Shown in pieces: positions 8,101-12,271 of a stretch of 12,271 nt of DNA (within the stretch, counting starts at the first letter, position 1; every line of letters starts with the position of its first letter). This stretch comes from CALGLS01 sp047626155 (GTDB taxonomy: Bacteria > Bacteroidota > Bacteroidia > Chitinophagales > Saprospiraceae). Location: the NCBI GenBank assembly GCA_047626155.1, contig JBLHRR010000163.1, positions 1-12,271 on the forward strand, given 5' to 3'. The position numbers and the translations under genes are program-made. The notes below the pieces were generated by a model, which saw only the letters and a program-made list of their open reading frames with translations, was not told where the DNA came from and made no database searches.

Positions 8101-8709
8101 TATCAATTTACCCTTGAGTTTGATAAAGATATATTGTCTTTTGAATCCGCAGAAGCTTTAAGTACGCAAACTATAGGTACGCAGGAGTTCGGACAAACTG
8201 AAATTGATAAGGGCTTTCTAACGACCATTTGGACAAACGCCCTTCCTGTTAATTTTGAAAATAATACGGCTCTTTTCAAAGTTGAATTTACCGCCAAGGA
8301 AAATGGAAGGCTACAAAACTTGCTACAACTAAACAATATGCGCACGAATAAGGAGGCTTACCAGGGAATGACCGATTTACTAGACGTTCAGTTGCTTTGG
8401 AATAGTCCAACTACGAATACAACAGAAGCAACGCTGAATGGTATTAGCCTACAGCAAAACGTACCGAACCCTTTGAAAAAAGGCGGAAGAACAAGTATTG
8501 CGTTTTCACTACCAATAGCTATGCAGGCTACTTTTGAATTGTATAATTCTAATGGTAAAGTGATTTGGTCGGAAGAGCAGAGATATGGAAAGGGAGAGAA
8601 TCGGATTGAGCTTTCTGCTGAGTTGTTTGGAGATAGCGGCGTTTATTTTTATCAGTTGAGGACTAAGGATGGTTATTCAGCAGCAAAGAGGTTGTTGTAT
8701 TTGGAGTAA
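5128..8709 (+). CDS. Large surface lipoprotein: Asp-box propeller, dockerin-like and cohesin-like domains, T9SS type A sorting domain
   Basis: The protein has 1193 residues. It opens with a lipoprotein signal peptide (hydrophobic core 6-18, FLAC with Cys20) and a strongly acidic stretch after the cysteine (residues 21-38), like surface-export signals of Bacteroidota lipoproteins. Residues about 90-765 form a VPS10/sortilin- or GH74-like beta-propeller with nine Asp-box (BNR) motifs near 129, 183, 234, 292, 343, 396, 623, 674 and 718, for example SDDGGTTW and TEDGGDSW. Next come a carboxypeptidase-regulatory-like domain (about 776-830), a dockerin-like duplicated segment (about 832-942, with DVNSSGGITSFD at 865-876), a cohesin-like beta domain (about 958-1092) and a T9SS type A sorting domain (about 1103-1193, NVPNP at 1111-1115, SGVYFYQLR at 1170-1178). 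A surface-bound or secreted binding or hydrolytic role is likely; no catalytic residues can be assigned. The ATG at 5128 is preferred because it directly starts the signal peptide and follows the -7 box. Domain limits are estimates. Confidence 0.87.
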   Translation: MNSRLTYLLILPILLSFLACEPTEREAEEEETFDSSEEALNHKQLPFDLSSFQRAYPDKSFDVKGYKAAFEGAIDQAVSRSSTVPFGFDAAWTTQGPGNAGARINTIEIDPNDDDVIYIGYSGGGVFKTTDDGANWTPIFDDQPYLSIGSIKVDPNNSNIVYVGTGDPNVTGYPFIGNGIYKSDDGGTTWAQSGLAETGIVSKIIIDPSNSSTIYAATMGNPFAFSDDRGLYKSTDSGASWTKVLFISNQAGVIDMAINPDNPEILYATGWDRIRTNQLSIISGNGGRIYRSENGGSSWEILDNGLPIKELSRSSITISPNNPDVLYASIVDSTYFIQGVYKTEDGGDSWSTVTLGNSDNGLINPLSNFGWYFGRIFIDPADDNDAYLLGVRMWATSNSGGAWYVLPPSSGAGAPHVDNHYMAFNSAGDLYLATDGGLYKNPNNTSTWLDMEDIPATQVYRVAYNPNDPDRYWGGCQDNGTQAGNADGIASWDRVFGADGFQAVFHPTSPDTFYFETQNGSIWRTNGSGGFFSYDNGINQNDRINWDMPYMMSAHDPEVLYAGTHKAYRHDRNSSPSWYAISGDLTDGNIYGAGFHSISTVHESPVDADVLYAGTTDGNVWRSTSNGALWTSINDGLPDRYVTCIKADPNNPNGVYVSHSGYKYNEEIDHIHYSSDQGTSWTDISGDLPQMGINHIEVMPNNNGTVLFVATDAGVYASLNGGNSWDRLGTNYPFITTYDLDLNIANNELIAGTFGRSILTFPLDSIGVSLTPPPSANIVGNISTTYDKAVGNVNVDQSGIPAGYDATDTLGNYNFSNIPTGQEVVITPTKDDYYLNGVSGFDVISIRRHILKIDTLGPYDMIASDVNSSGGITSFDLVHLTKLILNIDLEFPNNSSWRFVREDYNFPDEEDPFPFPENYTFNPLSVSQNNSDFIAIKIGDANNSVEGNDFLEADSRSYDGELKLQLDDQYFQEGDVVSVLFNAEDFNNMLGYQFTLEFDKDILSFESAEALSTQTIGTQEFGQTEIDKGFLTTIWTNALPVNFENNTALFKVEFTAKENGRLQNLLQLNNMRTNKEAYQGMTDLLDVQLLWNSPTTNTTEATLNGISLQQNVPNPLKKGGRTSIAFSLPIAMQATFELYNSNGKVIWSEEQRYGKGENRIELSAELFGDSGVYFYQLRTKDGYSAAKRLLYLE

Positions 8710-8774
8710 AAAAAAATAAGATAGGAGGATAGGAAGTAGATTCTTCAAATACATTGGGTCTCCTTTTCCTTTGT

Positions 8775-8825
8775 AAAAAACGAGCTTATAGATCAAGTCT
8801 GATACTATTTATAAGCTCGTTTTTT
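8775..8825. terminator. Bidirectional terminator between convergent genes
   Basis: Arms 8775-8790 and 8810-8825 are perfect 16-bp complements with a 19-nt spacer. The outer six pairs are A on the left and T on the right, so each strand reads a GC-containing stem ending in a T run, the form of an intrinsic terminator in both directions. It lies 65 bp after the surface-protein stop codon. It overlaps the last 13 codons and the stop (8786-8788) of the acetyltransferase gene, whose stop codon sits in the stem. Confidence 0.88.
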
Positions 8826-9463
8826 AGTGCTGGATTAAGAAACATCAATTCGTCATAGCCGTCAATGTGATCGAATCCAATTTTTTGATAAAAAGCTTTA
8901 AGTTGATAGAAGGCTTTTTCGTGATCTGATTCGAGAGATTTTAAATCTAACAACTTATCCCATTCTGTTTTTTCATTCTCTTTCTTAGCCTTGAAACCGG
9001 TTTCAAATTGTAAAGGAAATGATTTTACGACGAAGATTTGAGAACAGGTATGGAAACGACTGTAAATGTCTTTTATTATTAGTTTCCCAATGCCTTTACT
9101 CCTATGAGAAGCTATTAGTTCAACCCTCTGAATTATACAGATATCAGCATAATTAAAAACGTGCTCATAATACTCTTGAATATTTTCGTTTAATTCAAGC
9201 TCACCTAGGATCAATATATCACTTACGGTCTCTTCTATCTCTGGGATAACGTCCATTACAAGTTCGACTGCGAATTCCTCATTGTTTTCAATTAATACGG
9301 TATGGATCAAATCTACAGACACTTTGCCAATGAGTTTATCGGCTCCTAGTTCCTCGCAGGTTTCAACTATCTCTCCTTTATATCGGGTAAAATATCTTTC
9401 AATATCAACTTCATTTAGCTTAGATGTAAAAGACCATCGTATTTCATATGACTTACTGTCCAT
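8786..9463 (-). CDS. GNAT-like N-acetyltransferase, unassigned substrate
   Basis: The 225-residue soluble protein shows the two core GNAT landmarks. The acetyl-CoA pyrophosphate loop RSKGIGK is at 121-127, following a beta strand (IIQRVELIAS, 110-119), and the AFYQKIGFDHI motif at 190-200 is the typical helix and strand before the C terminus. The first 100 residues are acidic and do not resemble a known domain to me. An insert of about 35 residues, rich in Lys and Glu (158-186), lies between the two motifs. GNAT enzymes move an acetyl group from acetyl-CoA to an amine on a small molecule, peptide or protein; nothing here identifies the acceptor. The gene is monocistronic, with its own promoter candidate at 9493-9521 and a terminator overlapping its 3' end. 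The ATG at 9463 fits that promoter, giving a leader of about 23 nt. Confidence 0.75.
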   Translation of the reverse strand: MDSKSYEIRWSFTSKLNEVDIERYFTRYKGEIVETCEELGADKLIGKVSVDLIHTVLIENNEEFAVELVMDVIPEIEETVSDILILGELELNENIQEYYEHVFNYADICIIQRVELIASHRSKGIGKLIIKDIYSRFHTCSQIFVVKSFPLQFETGFKAKKENEKTEWDKLLDLKSLESDHEKAFYQLKAFYQKIGFDHIDGYDELMFLNPALKNELINSIRLDL

Positions 9464-9492
9464 AATATCACTTGTTTTAATTTATCGATATA

Positions 9493-9521
9493 CAAATATA
9501 AAAGAATGGTTGATCTTGCAA
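9493..9521 (-). promoter_or_regulatory. Bacteroidota promoter for the acetyltransferase gene
   Basis: On the minus strand a TTG (9519-9521) and a perfect TATATTTG box (9493-9500) are separated by 18 nt, fitting the Bacteroidota -33/-7 promoter. Predicted transcription starts near 9486, about 23 nt ahead of the ATG. Confidence 0.7.
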
Positions 9522-9648
9522 AAGAAAAGGTGTTGTAAAATATCTCGATAGAAAGTTTCCTTTCAATTAAATTTCATTACTTCATCTGCTATTGTTTCAA
9601 AGCTGAGGCGAACATTTATTTATTGTAGAATGCTTAAGAGTAAAGCGC

Positions 9649-9677
9649 TTTGAACATCAAAAAAATGCTTACCTTTG
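9649..9677 (+). promoter_or_regulatory. Bacteroidota promoter candidate for yidC (long leader)
   Basis: TTTG at 9649-9652 and a perfect TACCTTTG box at 9670-9677 are spaced by 17 nt, as in Bacteroidota promoters. Transcription would start near 9684 and leave a leader of about 235 nt before yidC. A weaker box (TATTTTTA, 9864-9871) lies nearer the gene but matches only 7 of 8 positions. Confidence 0.6.
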
Positions 9678-9919
9678 CCCGGATTTTAGACAACCGTCGC
9701 TCTAGGCTTTTCCCTTTTAGCGGCACATTATTGAAGAGAAAACTACAAAGCTGGTCTTAGATAGAAGGTCATTGGCCGAAATTAACACGGCAGCGTGGAA
9801 ATTTAGAGCTTCCTTTGGCCATCTACTTAAAAACAGCTTTGAAACAACAAAAAGCCATTCCTTTATTTTTAAAGACATCGGAATTGTTTTTTGTGTAATT
9901 CTTAAAAGAAAATAGAAAA

Positions 9920-11842
9920 ATGGATAAAAATAATATCATCGGGTTCACCCTTATCTTCGCCATATTGTTTGCCTGGTCTTATCTAACTGCTCCGTCTCAA
10001 GAGGAAATTGAAAAAGCGAAGTTTGTTCAAGATTCTACAGAACAAGTAGAAAAAAGGCTAAAGGCAGAAGTAGCTGACAGCGCTTCTGCCACTACGGATA
10101 CTCCCGAGACAATTGATAATATAGTTCCCCCCACACCAGGACAAGACTCCGTACTCGCTGCTAACCGCGCCAATAGTTTTGGCGCTTTCGCTCCATCTGC
10201 AAATGGTTCAGAAGCAATGAGTACATTAGAAAATGAGTTGTTCAAGATTGTTTTTACAAATAAAGGAGGTAGAGTAAAATCCGTAGAAATAAAGCCTTAC
10301 GATAAGTTGAAAAAGAACGCGGAAGGAGTGAGGGAAGCTTCTAACGTGATCTTGCAAGAAGACAATAACAACCGTTTTGAATATCAATTGCCTTTACGGA
10401 ATGGACAAACCATCAGCACACAAGATTTGTTTTTTGATGCAACGGTTAAAGATAGTACCGTAACATTCAGAGCCAAAACGAATACTGGCGGTTACTTTGA
10501 ACAAAAGTATACCATCTCTTCTCAGAATTATAACATTGATTACACGATAAGCCACAATGGTATCGCACCACTTCTACAAACGGAAGAGGATGAAGTGCGT
10601 CTGAACTGGATCACCTTCCTAGATAAGATCGAAGAAAATGTTTATTACGAACGTTTATACTCTTCGGTTTACTACAAGGAAGCGGAAGAGTCTCCTAGCT
10701 ATTGTTCTTGTCGAGCGGAGGATGAGCAGAAATTAGAAGATCGGGTGAAGTGGATTTCTCACTCCAACCAGTTTTTTAATAGCTCCCTAATGGCTGATCG
10801 TTCTTTTGGACCAGCAACGGTTGCAACTGTAATGTTAGAGGAAGATGATGAAAACTTAAAGAAACTGACTTCTTCTATCATGGTTCCTTTGGGCTCTGAT
10901 AATGGGAATACCTTCGCAATGAAGATGTATGTGGGGCCTAATGAATTTGATCGCCTACGTGCTTATGACAATAGTTTGGAAGATATTATTCCATACGGAT
11001 GGAGCTTCTTTGGTTCTATTAACCGTTGGTTAATTCGTCCTTTATTTAATCTGCTTTCTGGTTTTATCGGTTCTAAGGGAATTGTAATTTTATTGTTGAC
11101 AGTTCTGGTAAAATTGGCCTTGTATCCATTGACCTATAAGATGTTGCACTCCCAATCTAAGATGGCGGCATTGAAACCACAGCTGACTGCAATGGGCGAA
11201 AAATTCGGAGAGGATCCACAAAAGAAGCAGATGGAGACCATGAAGATGTATCGAGAGTTTGGTGTGAATCCGCTCGGAGGTTGTTTTCCAATTGCCTTAC
11301 AAATGCCAATCTGGTTTGCCTTATATCGCTTCTTCCCGGCTTCCATTGATTTCCGACAAGCAGGTTTTCTCTGGGCAACAGATTTATCTTCTTATGACGA
11401 GTTCTTCCAATTGCCGTTCGAACTACCGATGGGCTTAGGAGCGCACATCAGTCTGTTTACCTTGCTATGGGCAATCACTACTTTGATTTATACTTACTAC
11501 AATACCAAGCACATGGACATGACGGCCAACCCGGCTATGAAGTACATGCAATATCTGATGCCTGTAATGTTTATGGGGTTCTTCAATAGTTATGCTTCTG
11601 GATTGACTTGTTACTTACTTTTTAGTAATATTTTTAATATTGCACAAACGGTAGTTACAAAAAATTACATCATCAACCAAGATAAGATAAAGGCAGAGTT
11701 GGAGGCCTATCGGAAGAAACCGAAGAAGAAGAAATCGGGCTTTGGTGCACGACTTGAATCTGCTTTGAAAGAGCAGCAGAAAGTCGCGGCGAAGCAAAAG
11801 GAAGACAAAGCGGATAAGGGAAAGAAGGGAGGAAAGAAGTGA
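9920..11842 (+). CDS. yidC: Membrane protein insertase YidC (Oxa1 family)
   Basis: This 640-residue inner-membrane protein inserts and folds membrane proteins, alone or with SecYEG. It has the Gram-negative layout: an N-terminal transmembrane anchor (residues about 6-23), a low-complexity linker rich in Ser, Thr, Ala and acidic residues (about 30-100), a large periplasmic domain (about 103-355), and the conserved five-helix insertase core (about 365-585). Core landmarks are YPLTYK at 402-407, the cytoplasmic hairpin with SKMAALKPQL at 413-422, and NPLGGCFPIALQMPIW at 450-465. Lys398 lies where E. coli has the hydrophilic-groove Arg366, so the positive charge is kept. The tail (about 599-640) is very rich in Lys, as in YidC proteins that bind ribosomes. 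A CxC pair (Cys262, Cys264) lies in the periplasmic domain. The neighbours rnpA and rpmH, often beside yidC in other phyla, are absent. Confidence 0.97.
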   Translation: MDKNNIIGFTLIFAILFAWSYLTAPSQEEIEKAKFVQDSTEQVEKRLKAEVADSASATTDTPETIDNIVPPTPGQDSVLAANRANSFGAFAPSANGSEAMSTLENELFKIVFTNKGGRVKSVEIKPYDKLKKNAEGVREASNVILQEDNNNRFEYQLPLRNGQTISTQDLFFDATVKDSTVTFRAKTNTGGYFEQKYTISSQNYNIDYTISHNGIAPLLQTEEDEVRLNWITFLDKIEENVYYERLYSSVYYKEAEESPSYCSCRAEDEQKLEDRVKWISHSNQFFNSSLMADRSFGPATVATVMLEEDDENLKKLTSSIMVPLGSDNGNTFAMKMYVGPNEFDRLRAYDNSLEDIIPYGWSFFGSINRWLIRPLFNLLSGFIGSKGIVILLLTVLVKLALYPLTYKMLHSQSKMAALKPQLTAMGEKFGEDPQKKQMETMKMYREFGVNPLGGCFPIALQMPIWFALYRFFPASIDFRQAGFLWATDLSSYDEFFQLPFELPMGLGAHISLFTLLWAITTLIYTYYNTKHMDMTANPAMKYMQYLMPVMFMGFFNSYASGLTCYLLFSNIFNIAQTVVTKNYIINQDKIKAELEAYRKKPKKKKSGFGARLESALKEQQKVAAKQKEDKADKGKKGGKK

Positions 11843-11865
11843 AAAATTAAAATGTGAATAAAATC

Positions 11866-11914
11866 AAAATCAAAACCTTCTATCGTGATTCCAACGTGTC
11901 GGGTTTTTGATTTT
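11866..11914 (+). terminator. Candidate terminator after yidC
   Basis: 11866-11877 pairs with 11902-11914 with a single bulged T, leaving a loop of 24 nt, and the right arm runs into further T-rich sequence. The stem is mostly A-T, so termination efficiency is uncertain. It begins 24 nt after the yidC stop codon. Confidence 0.4.
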
Positions 11915-11951
11915 TATTGAAGCTTTGATTAATAATTTTTCTACGGATGGA

Positions 11952-11978
11952 ACTCCCCTTTAGCGGTTGGGGGCAGCG
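11952..11978. repeat. C-run/G-run GC-rich element
   Basis: A CTCCCC run (11953-11958) and a TTGGGGGC run (11968-11974) flank a short centre containing TTTAGCGG, forming a small imperfect hairpin in AT-rich intergenic DNA. It looks like the dispersed C-run/G-run intergenic repeats common in Bacteroidota genomes, but only one clear copy is in this window, so this is a suggestion. Confidence 0.3.
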
Positions 11979-11988
11979 CAGACAAAAC

Positions 11989-12005
11989 AATAAAGTAACT
12001 TTATT
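11989..12005. promoter_or_regulatory. 17-bp perfect palindrome upstream of the last lipoprotein gene
   Basis: AATAAAGTAACTTTATT has perfect 8-bp arms around one central base and ends 17 nt before the ATG at 12023. Its TAACTTTA part matches seven of eight bases of the Bacteroidota -7 box. It could be an operator covering a promoter; the regulator is unknown. Confidence 0.4.
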
Positions 12006-12022
12006 AAACAGTTGTAATATTT

Positions 12023-12271
12023 ATGTTGGAAAGGAATCCTGTGTTTCTGTGCTTAGTCGCTTTGATGAGTTTTGTATTGGCTTCTTCCTGTAATCGAAGA
12101 GCAATTCCAAAAACGGGCGAAGTAAAAACAGAAAAACAGGATTCTAATCCAGCTACTATAAAAGGAGACAATCGTTTTGGCGTTCCATCTTCGGAAGTTA
12201 TAAAGCGAGAAGAAAAGATTGAGTTGCCAGAACCCATTTATCTTTTGCTTCGTCTCGAAAAAACGGCTTGC
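12023..12271 (+). CDS. Small lipoprotein, N-terminal part (cut by window edge)
   Basis: Eighty-three codons are visible up to the right edge with no stop. The start MLERNPVFL leads into a hydrophobic stretch (7-20) and a lipobox-like LASSC with Cys23, so the product should be a membrane-anchored lipoprotein. A polar, charged linker of about 45 residues follows, then PIYLLLRLEKTAC (71-83). That ending resembles the first strand of the DUF6438 domain, in which a CFGxCP motif normally follows, but the deciding residues lie outside the window. No function is known to me. The ATG at 12023 is chosen because it begins the signal peptide directly. The gene is codirectional with yidC, 180 bp downstream, with a candidate terminator between them. 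Confidence 0.75.
   Translation, partial: MLERNPVFLCLVALMSFVLASSCNRRAIPKTGEVKTEKQDSNPATIKGDNRFGVPSSEVIKREEKIELPEPIYLLLRLEKTAC

Larger units (their letters stand above)
9464..9919. other. Divergent intergenic region between acetyltransferase gene and yidC
   Basis: This 456-bp gap holds two good promoter candidates: one reading left (9493-9521) and one reading right (9649-9677). About 235 bp between the right-reading promoter and the yidC ATG have no assigned content. A frame of about 60 codons is open there (roughly 9720-9915, plus strand) but has no ATG and no recognisable protein. A frame with an ATG at 9665 gives only 32 codons and its start overlaps the -7 box. No tRNA or known RNA fold was recognised. 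Confidence 0.6.

Noticed and set aside
9665..9763. 32-codon frame upstream of yidC
   Set aside because: Its ATG overlaps the promoter -7 box, so it would not be in the transcript, and the peptide resembles nothing I know.

Overview
The window looks like a chromosomal stretch from a Bacteroidota bacterium, most likely of the Saprospiria/Chitinophagia type. Several things point there. A very large secreted protein ends in a type IX secretion (T9SS) type A sorting domain. Perfect TAnnTTTG elements, the -7 box of Bacteroidota housekeeping promoters, lie upstream of four genes. Shine-Dalgarno sequences are not evident in the start regions. The YidC is of the Bacteroidota form, and the intergenic DNA is AT-rich. 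No mobile element, CRISPR array, tRNA or rRNA was seen. Seven genes are supported: five complete ones and one truncated at each end.

Left part (1-3719), all on the minus strand: the start of a diacylglycerol/sphingosine-kinase-like lipid kinase (cut by the left edge), an exported class C beta-lactamase-fold serine hydrolase, and an HscA-type Hsp70 chaperone. A nearly perfect 20-bp inverted repeat lies between hscA and the hydrolase. A 463-bp divergent gap follows, with an hscA promoter candidate, an AT-rich hairpin and a GC-rich hairpin.

Middle (4183-8709), plus strand: a YhhQ-family queuosine-precursor transporter, then a 1193-residue surface protein. The latter has a lipoprotein signal peptide with an acidic tail, a propeller built from at least nine Asp-box motifs, a carboxypeptidase-regulatory-like domain, a dockerin-like segment, a cohesin-like domain and a T9SS sorting domain. 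Its real start is the ATG at 5128. The longer frame opening at a TTG at 5086 would begin inside the promoter -7 box.

Right part (8710-12271): a convergent GNAT-like acetyltransferase on the minus strand shares a perfect 16-bp bidirectional terminator with the surface-protein gene; its stop codon lies inside the stem. A 456-bp divergent gap carries back-to-back promoter candidates. Then come yidC (membrane protein insertase) and, after a hairpin and a 17-bp palindrome, the first 83 codons of a small lipoprotein cut by the right edge.

These genes do not form one pathway. They look like housekeeping and envelope genes in separate short transcription units. The item most worth following up is the surface protein, which combines lipoprotein and T9SS export signals and carries a cohesin-like and a dockerin-like domain in one chain. 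I found no convincing multi-gene undescribed system here.
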